DNA from: Talpa occidentalis
Lineage: Eukaryota; Chordata; Mammalia; Eulipotyphla; Talpidae
Direction of reading: 5' to 3'
Assembly (NCBI RefSeq): GCF_014898055.3
Contig: NW_023604295.1
Span: 139,344,676 to 139,408,675, forward strand
DNA: 64,000 nt
Within the stretch, counting starts at the first letter, position 1, and each line of letters begins with the position of its first letter. Shown piece after piece: positions 24,051-34,982 of the stretch. Both the position numbers and the translations under genes were made by a program. The notes under the pieces are model-generated. The model did no database searches. It saw only the letters and a list, made by a program, of their open reading frames with translations, and had not been told where the DNA came from.

Positions 24051-24328
24051 TTTTTTTTTTAAGATTTATTTATTTATTTATACATGCACTGGGTACAGTC
24101 AGAAGCGCGGGAGGGTGAGAGAATTCACCAGAGCCAGAGCTGGGAGCAGAGCAGACAGAATGACCGAAGCACACTGCTGAGGGGAGCAGTGGGTGGCAGG
24201 AGAGGTCTGCGCGCCATGTGGGACCCTCCTCCGGTGGCCGGGGAGCAGCCGGGGATCGAACCGATGCTGCAGAGGCCGCGGGCAGCTTCGCAACCCAGCG
24301 CTCAACCGCTGCGCCACCGGGAAGGCCC
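24051..24328 (-). mobile_element. tRNA-derived SINE, younger GC-rich subfamily
   Basis: Full-length reverse copy, bounded by a perfect 14-bp target duplication GAATTCATCCTTTT (24037-24050 and 24329-24342). It keeps CpGs at 'gaagcgcggg', 'ctgcgcgccatgtg' and 'gctgcgccaccgg', which suggests recent insertion. The open frames on both strands here are SINE-derived. Confidence 0.96.
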
Positions 24329-24484
24329 GAATTCATCCTTTTCGTCATTGCAGAGTGACATTTTGTAGAGTTGTCAAATTTGTAAAACCCTTCTGCATTG
24401 CGGTCTTAACATGGCCTGCTGATGTTAGAAGGAACAGATGTGTAGCTTTTCTGTTAGAATGTGTATTGAGTCTAAGTTCCTCTG

Positions 24485-24600
24485 TGCGGTTTACTAGAGT
24501 CTCTACTCTTTAATTTTATCTCCCTCTATTTCTCAAAATGTTATCCTTACCCTAATTAGGTCCATTTCCCGAAGGTTCTCTGAGGCTGTTTTGAGATCCA
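24485..24600 (+). mobile_element. L2-like fragment
   Basis: It aligns over about 110 bp with 26322-26430, which continues directly into an L2 3' end. Shared blocks include 'taattttat' and 'ctaattaggtcca'. It may be L2 or a separate local repeat. Confidence 0.5.
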
Positions 24601-26320
24601 GAGACTAGAGTCCAGTGATCTAGAGGATTTGTCTCATGATAACCCAAGGAGTAAGACCACCTACCATCTATATTATGATGTGAAAAAGCAATAATAATCT
24701 GTGAATGGATATTAATTTAATGATTACTCCAAAAGTCAAAAAGTGGTGGAATGAGCTAAAAGGGTGTTGATTTACTCTAGAGATATTTCATTGTAATGAA
24801 TTAGTTCTTCATGTTTTCTTGAATAGATTTTGAATTTGATTTTTTTCTATTTCAAAGAAGATAGTACTAAATGAGATCAAGTTAGTTATTACCCCTTATT
24901 ATGGATAAAATCATATATATTTCTTAGCAACATACATTTATAAAACCTTTTTTGGTGATCACACAAAAACATGTATAACAATATTTTAGGTATTTAAGAG
25001 GGGAACACAGCAAGCTTCAAGGAAGGGTGTTAGAAAATTTTACCTGAATTTATGAATTTAGAAAACTTGTCTTAAATTTATATTAATTTTCTCACTTATT
25101 TCACAAAAATCTTGAGGATAATATTTGTTTCAGCTCTTGCATTTTAAGCAATTTTGGGTATTAGTCCTCCTTGTGTAGTATTGAGTATACTTTTACTTGT
25201 CTTTTTCTTTAAAAACAGCAATTTGTAAACTAGATCTATTTTATAGTGTCTAAGGCCACCTATTAATTAGAGAGTTTGCCATCTTCTGTTCCAAAAGAGT
25301 TTAAAATGTAATCATTATAATGATTTATATATGGCATTGCCTGAAAAGAAAAGACAATGTGAACAATCACCAAAGCTTTCTTCCTTCTTTAATTTTGTGT
25401 GATTTTCTGAATGAAGTTTGGGTGTTCCCAGAGCAATGCCATTAGTCATGGTAAGTTAAATTATTCATACAATCCATCCCCTGATCTTGTCTAAATAATC
25501 AATGTTAGCATGCATGAGGCTTTAACAACGTCAATGTGATGCCTCTTGGCAGAAATAACAGGGGTGCATTGAAGGAAAAAGGACTCTAACTCCATTTGTG
25601 AAAGTGTTGATATTGAGCCCAGTGCATCGCTCCTGGTTCCTGTTTCAGTGACGTCTTTTTAGCTTGTGAAAACTCTAGAATGCCCTTCTCTTCCTTAAGT
25701 GGCACTGTCTTCTTGAGACTATTTGGGGATGCCAGTGACACCCTCACACAAGGCAGTTTCCACCGCTGTTGGGTCACTACCACCACCGTATTATGTTGGC
25801 GATTTGAGTATTAGTCACCAAAGCCATGAGGATGCAGGTGCCCTCATGATGGCTTGATAACCCTGATCTCTCCTGCCAGCCCCTCCTATTCACCTTGGAG
25901 ACCCCTGCCAATTGAATCTTCCTCTAACACTGCTTGGATCATGCCACATATGAATGAAGGTGGTTTTCTTCTGGCCCCACCAGTGAAAAGTATTTAACCT
26001 CATTATTTTCTCTTTTCATTTTAAGTAAGAAAATGAAGAGCTGAAGTCACAGCACAGTTGAGTAATCACTGCCCAGCTGTTGTTTCAAGTACTATGTAGC
26101 CCAGAATCTCTTCCTTCTGTTTCATTAGATTCATTAAGTCTACTAAATTTATCAAGCATACTCTGCTTAGTTCTATTCCTTGACACCTAACTTTGTAAAC
26201 TACTTTGTGCCTCTGTGGCCTCAGGTGAAGTATTATTCTGAAACACATAGATCTCAGTATTTTGTTTGAGAACTTTAAATATTTTCTAATTTTCCACTGT
26301 TTCAATTCTAAGATTTTCTG
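24601..26320. other. Unassigned sequence
   Basis: No confident feature. The stretch 25540-25990 is less AT-rich and may hold an old repeat or pseudogene fragment; I could not place the minus frame at 25586-25786. Confidence 0.45.
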
Positions 26321-26321
26321 T

Positions 26322-26790
26322 GTGGTTTACAAGACTCTGCATCTATTTAATTTTATTACCCACAATTTCTCAGAATGTACACTCTACTCTAATTAGGTCC
26401 AATTCCTTAAGGTTCTTGGGGCTGTCAGGATTTTTCTCACCTTTGCTTTCCCTGGAGTGTGTCATACTGCTTCAAATGCACTTTCTTCTCCCCACTGCTC
26501 CATAAATCCCTATTCAGTCCTTTAGGGACACGCTTACACCTTACCTTCTTTATGAAGCCTACCCTAATTATTTATGGATCTCCTCCATTAATATTTAACT
26601 TTCAGTTTCTGTGCTGCAAAAAATAGCCCTTAAATTATCCATACATTTTTCATCAACTACTTAATTATGTTATAAATTTTAGAATTTTTGCGGGTAGGGA
26701 CTATGTCTTAAATATCTTATGTTTCCCAAATGTGTCTAATGTAAGGTTAAAGATTCATTTGATAAACATTTTACTGTGGAGCTCTAACCT
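26322..26790 (+). mobile_element. L2 LINE 3' end
   Basis: Order of blocks as in L2: 'tttgctttccctggagtgtg', 'accttctttatgaagcctac', and 'gggtagggactatgtctta' near the end. Dead relic. Confidence 0.75.
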
Positions 26791-28290
26791 CTGTTAACTG
26801 TTTCATGTAATACAGATTTTTAATATTCTTTAGTGAGGATATGTGGCAAAAACAAATAGTGATGCAAACTTTCCCTTCTGACCCTCTCCTGTCCCTAGTC
26901 TTCCCTGCTACTCTCCCTCATGAAATCTGAGAAGAAATGGCATGTCACTTCCAGTTAAGGTAGATATGAACCGATGTGTCTTCCCTAGTGACTTTTCCTT
27001 CCTTTGTGACTTTGGAGACACGTGTTCCAGATGGCATGGTGACAAGGTGAAAAGGGACTGTATTGGATAGGTGAAGACAAACACTGATATTGTTTTAACT
27101 AAGGATATTTTGAAATCTGTTTCTTGAAGAAGTTAACTTAATTATCTTCAGGTGCATGAATTAAAAGTTATAGTACATAATCTTCAATTATAGGCATATA
27201 TACATATATTATAGAATTGTGTTATATATATTTATATTATAGAATGTTATATTATTATATCGATTCAATTAAATTAATTATATATCATATTTTAATTATG
27301 TATTTAATTATATATTATAGAATTTTAAAGTATTAATGCACAGATCTATTTTAACCAGAACAGTCCTGTACCTGCTCAAGAACTCCTGTGATAATTAAAA
27401 CTGTTCATTCTACAGAAAACAGAGGCACACATTACATGATTTTGTTTCTATAGAGAATATTGTCTGTGACTTCACTTTGCCATTAAATATTGTTGATATG
27501 ATCTCCGAATCTTTTGAAATGTAGTCTAAGCTGGAAGCACTGTTGGTCAAAGAGATTAACCAAGGTGTTTGGGATTTTATTCAAAGTTCTTTTGGTTGTA
27601 AAGTTAAAAAAAAAATCAACCACTTTAGGTTATGTTGAGACATGGTAAAGTATACAGAAATAATCTAATTCCTAAGGAAGTTCAACATTGTATAGTCTCA
27701 ATATAGAACACACTGAAAAGATATGGGTGAGTAAGTCAAGTAATAAAGGTGAATTCGATACTCTACATTTTTATTTTTATTTCTTTACTATATTCCCTAC
27801 TGTTAGAGCCTATAGACAGTTACTTGATTAGAACTATTCTAATCCTCAGCTATTAGGTAAGCAATACTTTTTATAGAGTTTTTATTTTGAAAGAACAAAG
27901 TTTTAGATCTCAGGTTTTAAAAACTACAACTGTTAACCCCAAGTTTGTGCTGTCATAGTGACTTAATAAGAATTGTCACTATCCGTAATATGACTAAGAC
28001 TCTTCAACAGATTTAGAATAAAAAATTAGACCAAGTAAAAAAAAATCCATGTAATGAAAACTTTTAAATATCAAAATAAGAGATGTTTAGAAGATGGAAT
28101 GCCTTATAAATATGAGTAAAAATATATTCTTTCTGAAAACAAGTTTGGAAATGTACATCAAAATCCTTCAAAACATTTATACACTTTCCTCTAGTAATCC
28201 ACTATAATCAGGAATAATATCATAAGTGTATCTTGATTTTTTATGTACATGTTCTTTTAGATTGGGAAACTCTAATAACATCCTTTAAAC
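26791..28290. other. Unassigned AT-rich sequence
   Basis: It contains an AT-only low-complexity tract at about 27190-27330, with 'attatagaat' repeated. No gene. Confidence 0.55.
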
Positions 28291-28294
28291 CAAC

Positions 28295-28560
28295 ACATTT
28301 GTTTCACAGTTGGAGGCAAATGAATCCACCCTGGCCAAGCGGGGTTCCTCGAGGCCTGGGAAACCATGCTATCAGTGGAGGGTTCATATTATGAATCTAC
28401 CCTGGCCCCAGTGGGCCTTTCTTGGATGTGAACCCACCAACTCAGTGGGATTCTTATTGTGTCAAATTCAAGATGGCGGCCAATTTGTTTCTTCCCTGGT
28501 TTGCAGATGGCTGCCTTCTCATTGTTTCCTTACAAGGATGTGATTGCTGGTTCTGTGGAG
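28295..28560. other. GC-richer segment with an internal repeat and YY1 motif
   Basis: Two related blocks, 'tgaatccaccctggcc' (28320-28335) and 'tgaatctaccctggcc' (28391-28406), lie about 71 bp apart. CAAGATGGCGGC (28469-28480) matches the YY1 consensus and is followed at once by CAAT. 'tttgcagatggctgccttct' recalls a MaLR-type LTR, but not strongly enough to call. Confidence 0.35.
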
Positions 28561-28930
28561 TCTTTTCTTAAGGAGGCTCATCCTATTGAATAAGTATTTT
28601 TGTGGTACGTTTTGTAATGATATATTTGTGGTCACTAAATTAATAGTTGTTTAAAAAGAATTTAAAATTTTTACTGGCTTTGGAAAATATTTCTAATGTT
28701 AAATAGTACATTGGATATAAACAATGTAGGCTACTTATGATGACTCCAATTTAATGAAAAATATACAGCAACACTGAAAAAAATGAAAATAAATACACAG
28801 AAATATTAAAACCAACAGCAACTATTTTTATGGCAGAATTGTTAGAGATTAAAAAGAATATTTCCACAGCAGGAATTTCTACATGTAGAAATGAGGGATA
28901 TGTAGGAACACAGAAACATACTGAATTATC

Positions 28931-29025
28931 ATTTTTTTGAGATATCACATTACATATGCTTCAGGTATACAACATGATGACTTCATATTTGTGTACATAA
29001 GACAATATTAAACATTAAAATGAAC
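28931..29025 (-). mobile_element. L1M 3' end fragment, antisense
   Basis: 'tgagatatcacattacatat' then 'ttcaggtatacaacatgatg' and 'catatttgtgtacataa' are the reverse of the classic L1M terminal sequence. Confidence 0.75.
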
Positions 29026-29214
29026 TTTTGTTGTATTAGTAAGCAGAAGTGAACAAATTCTGCTCTAATTATATTGAAGTTACACTTTTGTCTTCCTGTT
29101 CATGCAGTTGCTATTATTTCATAACAAACAAATAAGAATAGTAATAACTAGCAACTTAAAATACCCTTTTCATCTCTTGGACTAACTTTATCCTAGCCAT
29201 GAGGACAACTGAGT

Positions 29215-29455
29215 GAAGACTTTCCCTGACACCCTTCAGGTCTGGGTAGTGTTCTGTTTCTTTAGTCCCATGACTTCTATTATATTTCTATATACTGGTA
29301 TTAAAATGTAACTGATTATCTTGGCTGTGTTCCCTGATGGATTGTAACTTTGCCTCCCCTTGAGGTCTCCAATATTCCTCATCACCATGTTCTTAGAATT
29401 CTAGCACAATGGCTGGCACATTAATGCCGGTCAATAAGTTTTTGTTGATTTAACA
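29215..29455 (+). mobile_element. L2 LINE 3' end
   Basis: The sequence runs 'gactttccctgacaccct', 'gattgtaactttgcctcccc', 'agcacaatggctggcacatt' and 'caataagtttttgttgatt', the L2 3' terminus in order. Confidence 0.82.
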
Positions 29456-32195
29456 GTGCTTACCCTCCCTTACTGTGAGAGTGTCAAAGCAGTGTGAAAT
29501 GCTCTCTTGAGGCAGGTTAAACTCCTGATGAAGTTTTGTTCTAAATTTCTGTCTAAATTGTCTGTAAGCCATCTATAAATGTAATGCACATCAGCTCTTG
29601 CCATTTAAAGATGAAAGGTTTTTTTTAAATTTGATTTATTTTTAATAATAAATTTGAGCCTCTAATCAACCTGAATAATGAAACTTAAGCTTTCTAAAGT
29701 AGAGATTTTAATGGTAGTCTTTAACAAAATTTCTCATCTTTTTAAGACTCTTACAAAATATAAAGTGCCCTGATACTAAACTTTTCAACCCAAACCCCAG
29801 TAATATTTCTTAAATTGATTTGATAAGGTTGTTCATTAATTTGTGTGAGAAAGGAAGTTGTCAAGATGATAGCTTAAAATTAATAGAAATAAAATCCTGC
29901 TCACATTTACTAATGTAGGTAAATCGGCTTGAGTTCGTAAACAACTGAAGCAAAATACAGAGAGAATTAAAATAAACATTTAGGTATGTTTTTACTATTC
30001 AAATATAAAGAACAAAATTTAAAAAAATCCCCAAATTGGGAAAGCCATTTCTATTAGCATAATCAAATATTCAGCTCACTAACTCTTCCATAAAATGCTG
30101 ATTTTATCCAGAAATATCTGGGAAAATGGACTGGACTTCTATCTGATTTTCAGAGCTTTATTTAATAAAATAGCTGAGGGATGTATTGGGGGAAAAAAGG
30201 AAAATAGATACGATTATTTCTCTGGACAAAATATGTTATCTTTGATTCCTTCCCCATGCAGTTTGGTTTGTCATAACTTGCCTGATACTAATTAGGTGAC
30301 AGAATGAATGAATGTGCTTTCATGGAAGAACAGCAAATGCTAATGATAGTAAAAAAAAAAAAGGCAATACCTGAGCTTGAGTAATTTCATTATTGTGCAT
30401 TCAGAGAGTTTTGAAATCTGTGGAATTCCTGCTGGGAAGCAATTTTTTCTTACTGAATGGATCATTAAAAAGTCCATTTACCAAACAAAATGCATGTTTT
30501 GAATGTGTGTATATATATGTGGATTTGTAGGTTTTTCATGTCAACTATGGATGTTTGAATTTCGTTGATACCATCTGAAAAGAGTAATACAAAATTTTAA
30601 TATGATATAGTTACAGTTTTTCAGCTTGCCGTGTTCAAATGACATTGACAAACATCACTGCCTGTGGTTTCCTGTGTTAGGAAAATAAAATATTGTCTCT
30701 CAAACTGTAAGGTATATCTTATTTTCACTTGAAAGTTTTATGCTCTTATAGCTATTTTTTAACAACATATATTCAACATCTTGGAGTGGCAGTCATCCCT
30801 GTATTTTAGAGAGAAAACCTCAAAACAAGTTAGGCTTATGTGTGTAAAATATGTGCATATTTGAACTGCTATATAAAACACAAATATATGTTATATATAT
30901 TACATACTTTGTACTCCTTAACACATATTCCAAAGATTTACCAATTACTGATGTTCAAAATTCAAGACTATAGATGAAAAATAAAATTGTACAACAAAAA
31001 TTTGCCTGGAATACCATTTACATGTTAATTCCAAATATTAAGGAATTCAAATATTAATAAGATTGTTAACATTTTTAAATGCTCCACTTACAATGGAATA
31101 TACTGAAGTACTTTAAACAGATCCAAAACTTACAACACATAGTATTATGCACATGACACTGAGTATCTGAATAAATAATTAAAATTGAGTCCTAATAGCT
31201 ATAATATCCCCTGTGTGATATGAAATGGGAAATATTTAGTCATCTAGATAATTAATTTGATTCTTCATGTCTGGTGTGTAATTCCAGGTATTGAAATATA
31301 GAGAATGTAGATGTCATAATTTTTCAATTATTTTAAGTTCTTTTGCCCTTGAAATGAGTAATGCAGGAAAACTAGATCTTAGCTGTTGCTTGTGAACTGA
31401 GGACATTAGTTACACAGTAAGGAAAATCATTGCTCTGTGCATTCGGTGTTTAAAAATAACTTTCAGAGTGTTGATTTTCACAATTACAAATAAGAACAAT
31501 TTAACCAGCAATTAAATGGCAATGTTAACAAATGTTCTGCATTGGTGTCTCATTTGCAAGTATAGTTGATAACTCTGTTTTGAGGCAATCTTTCTTTGAA
31601 TTTAATCCTTATTTGAAAATTTCCCTGAGGATATTCCTTTTCTTCCAAAGTGAAGTGAATTCTTTGAAAAAATATTAAAGTGCAACTTTTGGTTCTTTTA
31701 AAGAAATGAACAATTATTTGCAATGTGCTAGGACATCAGCACCACAGAATTATAGTATTATGACAACAGAAACCTGCGCCTCTTTCGATACAAATACTTT
31801 ACATTTAACATCTCTGTTCTCAATAGATAATTTTGAGATGCAGTATTCGCTAACATTACCCTATTTTTATAGTAAAATTTTTAATGTTTTCATGAATAAT
31901 TAGAACAATCTCTTTTAGTAAAAAACTATATATTTTGACTCCCATGCATTATCTTTTTAATAGGCCCAGGTATTAGATATGCAATTTGAATCTCAAGTTT
32001 TATAATGTTCTGTAAACTTAATAGGCTTTCTTCTTTCAATGTGTGATCCTTTATTATACAACTGTTTTATTTTGTAAAGGAAATTTATCAATATTTTATT
32101 AAGAATGTAATCTATGATTTTTCTAATGTTGCCAGTGATTTTTCTTCTGGCTTAAGTCATACTTCCTAAAATAAAATAGAGTTTAACTCTTGTAT
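29456..32195. other. Unassigned AT-rich sequence
   Basis: A long stretch without recognisable gene, repeat or motif. Short frames at 30095-30295 and 31706-31903 have no support. Confidence 0.55.
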
Positions 32196-33194
32196 ACCAG
32201 GTCAGTGTAGAAATAGCTGAAAAATTTGGGAGATAACCAAGACTTGAGTAGAGCTCCTTGGGAAATACAGAGACTTCCCAAGCCAGTGTAGACATATCAC
32301 AGGTATTAGACATATGTACAAGGTCAAGGGAGACACATGTGGAAAATAAATTGTCCCAATTTAATTTAGATAATCGTCGATATTTGGGGACACATTTTTT
32401 TTTTTTTTAATTTGTTTGTTTTTTTTGTTTATTCATGCACTGGGTACAGTCAGAAGCGCGGGAGGGTGAGAGAATTCACCAGAGCCAGAGCGGGGAGCAG
32501 AGCAGGCAGAAGGACCGAAGTACACTGCTGAGGGGAGCAGCGGGCGGCAGGAGAGGTCTGCGCGCCATGTGGGACCCTCCTCCGGTGGCCGGGGAGCAGC
32601 CAGGGATCGAACCCGCGCTGCAGAGGCTGCGGGCAGCTTCGCAACCCAGCGCTCAACCGCTGCGCCACCGGGGAGGCCCTGGGGACACATTTTAAGTCAA
32701 GTAGAAACATTGGTGTATTAGAGAGACCTCCGGGATCAAAAAAGTCACTCCTGAAACAGGAGAGAGACAAACAGGACACGGAATGAATTGAAGAATTATG
32801 GAAACAGCCCAGGTGAGCGTAGAGACACCTGGGAATTTATAGAGACTTTTTCTTAGTTAATGTGTACAGCCTGGGAATGTAGGTAGACATCCTAGGATAG
32901 TTTAGAGATCCAGGGAATTAGACATGCATCATAGATTATGGTAGGCTAATCTAGAGGACATTAGGGAGAAGTTGCCAATTGAATGTACACATGCCAGGGG
33001 CCGGTCTCCATGGAACGAGAGAACACCTGAGAAATTAGGGATACAGTGGGTACAGACGCCTAGCTTGGGAGTAACTGAAATATACAATGTTGGCGTAGAA
33101 AATTTAGGGCTCTTAGGAAATATCCAAAGCCGGGATAGTCAGTTGGAGAATTAGGGAACCATCCCAGGACAGGATAACTATCTGTTAGAAACAC
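32196..33194. repeat. Degenerate tandem array, period about 40 bp
   Basis: Repeat starts line up at 32231, 32271, 32308, 32348, 32389, then after the SINE 32684, 32724, 32765, 32803, 32843, 32885, 32920, and later 33078, 33118, 33157. Most steps are 37-42 bp; a few around 32967-33040 are longer or half-size. Each unit is two related half-units, approximately AGACATCCCAGGTNAGTGT and AGACAYCCTGGGAATTAGAG. CCCAGG and CCTGGG can pair, as at 32808-32834 (CCCAGGTG...CACCTGGG). The family is not known to me. Confidence 0.8.
32399..32679 (-). mobile_element. tRNA-derived SINE, younger subfamily, inside the array
   Basis: Reverse full-length copy with a perfect 14-bp target duplication TGGGGACACATTTT (32385-32398 and 32680-32693). 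It retains CpGs. The duplicated site is array sequence, so the SINE landed in an existing array. Confidence 0.96.
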
Positions 33195-34489
33195 ATGTAA
33201 GTCTTAATTCTTTTCTTTTCTCTAATGTCTGTATTACATGTGACTTTTACTATATCATTTATACTAACATGATGTATTGCATTTCAGGAAAATATACTCA
33301 AGTTGTTATGTGTTTTAAAAATTGCACTCAGAAGTCTATTAATAGAACAGAAATTCCATGATGATTGTGACTTGCTTTATGTAAAGAAAACTATTTAAAA
33401 TTCTTCTTGAAAATGTGACTTGTATTATTTATATTTGGTTAAGGTTTAGATATGAAAGAATTATATATGCGGGGTTTTTAGAAAATGTAGCAAGTTTGAT
33501 GTCTATATATCCCTTATTTTAATGTGCACACAGAAAACCATAGAGGTTATTGTTTTTTCCCTTTCGAGATAAAGCAGTTGGGTAATGGATAACAAACCAC
33601 CTGTCTATTGCTTGGAGAATGTACTCTTGTTGCTTTGCGTTCAAAGAAGCCCTCCTGGTACACATTGCCAGGTTCTGTGTTGTAAGTTAATAAAGTTCAG
33701 TTTAATAGTTTTTTTGACTAAAGTACCCTTTGGAGGATCATCTACCCAGAGTCTTCAGTATTGGTAAAGTCATTCCCAGCGTTCCTTTCTTGTGGATACA
33801 TTAGTAAGAATATGGTATTAACTGTTCACTTGCACCAAATGGATCCAATTCCTCCCAGTCACCAGCTCCAATCAGTACTTGGAAGCCAGCTAGTTCCTCT
33901 GTTATGTTTATTAAGTCTGGAAAAACAGAAGCGAAACAAAACCAAACCCCCATTTTATTAATGAAGTATGTTTACTAATTATTTTAGAGGTTTGCTCTAT
34001 TTTGTCTTTTACCTTGACATACTTTTCTTGTGGAATAAACCTTTCTTCTCAAGTAAGGCAAAATCTTTTCAAATATGTTACCAGTAAAATCATGAATCTT
34101 TATGTGCATTCTCCTTCAATGATCTAATTTTCTTAGTATCTATTAGTTTTTGAGGTTATACATAATTCACTGGATTTCTTTTTCAATTTTAACCAGAACC
34201 TTTTCACTCATGGCTGCTAAATTTGCCTACTATTATTAATGAGATCATGTTGGAGTTTGACAAAGTACAACTTGATGTAAATATTTGTACAACTTCTAAA
34301 AGACACTGAAGAAAATCTGAAGATTTTAGAATATTAATTATATCAATATATTATCTCTAATTAGTTTCCATGTTGTTCTTTAAGGACACTTCTGTAAGTG
34401 ATAATTGGTACCTACATGTTATTAAATATCTATTTTAAAAATATATTTTCCTTCTATAATATAATAATCTGCATTTATTTTCATGACTT
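33195..34489. other. Unassigned AT-rich sequence
   Basis: No gene or repeat recognised. Confidence 0.55.
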
Positions 34490-34982
34490 GGATTTTTTTT
34501 TAAATTTTTAAAATTTTTTACATCATTGTTCATTTTTAAACAATATTTGCTTCCCCCTATGCCCTCAGGTGTAGTCCCCATAGAGTTTCCTTCCCCAAGG
34601 CACCCGTGCACCATCACCTCAGTCCCCTGTGTGCCTCCCTCCCTCCCTCTGATCCCTCTCCCTGCTCCTCCCCTGCAGGATGTCTCTGATACAGTTGTCT
34701 GTTTTTGCTTTGCTGTGCTTTGTATTGTTATTATTTTTTTACCCTGATGTCTTATTGGGTTCCCCTATATTCCTGCTATAAGTGAAACCATCCAATATTT
34801 TTCTTTTTCCTTCTGGCTTATTTCACTGGGAATAATTCCTTCTAGCTCCATCCATGTTGCTGCGAATGGCATGAGTTTACCTTTTTTGATTGCTGAGTGA
34901 TATTCCATTGTGTATGTATACCACATCTTCTTGACCCAGTCATCTATTTTTGGGCATTTGGGTTGTTTCCAGGTTTTGCATT
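34490..34982 (-). mobile_element. 5'-truncated L1, antisense (3' UTR and end of ORF2)
   Basis: The left T/A-rich part is the poly-A side. The C-rich 3' UTR spans about 34550-34680. From about 34740 the reverse complement of the ORF2 C-terminal end is clear: 'tagctccatccatgttgctg', 'tgagtgatattccattgtgt', 'gggcatttgggttgtttcc'. It ends abruptly at about 34980, as expected for 5' truncation. Less diverged than the other L1s here. Confidence 0.88.

Noticed and set aside
24070..24368. Open frames on both strands, with near-identical peptides at 13806, 32433 and 45007
   Set aside because: They are translations of the GC-rich SINE subfamily, recurring wherever that SINE occurs; not a gene family.
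27190..27330. AT-only tract as a replication origin or matrix attachment site
   Set aside because: Base composition alone does not support either; no motif cluster found.
32196..33194. CRISPR-like array
   Set aside because: Repeats are degenerate and contiguous with no unique spacers, and the setting is a mammalian genome.
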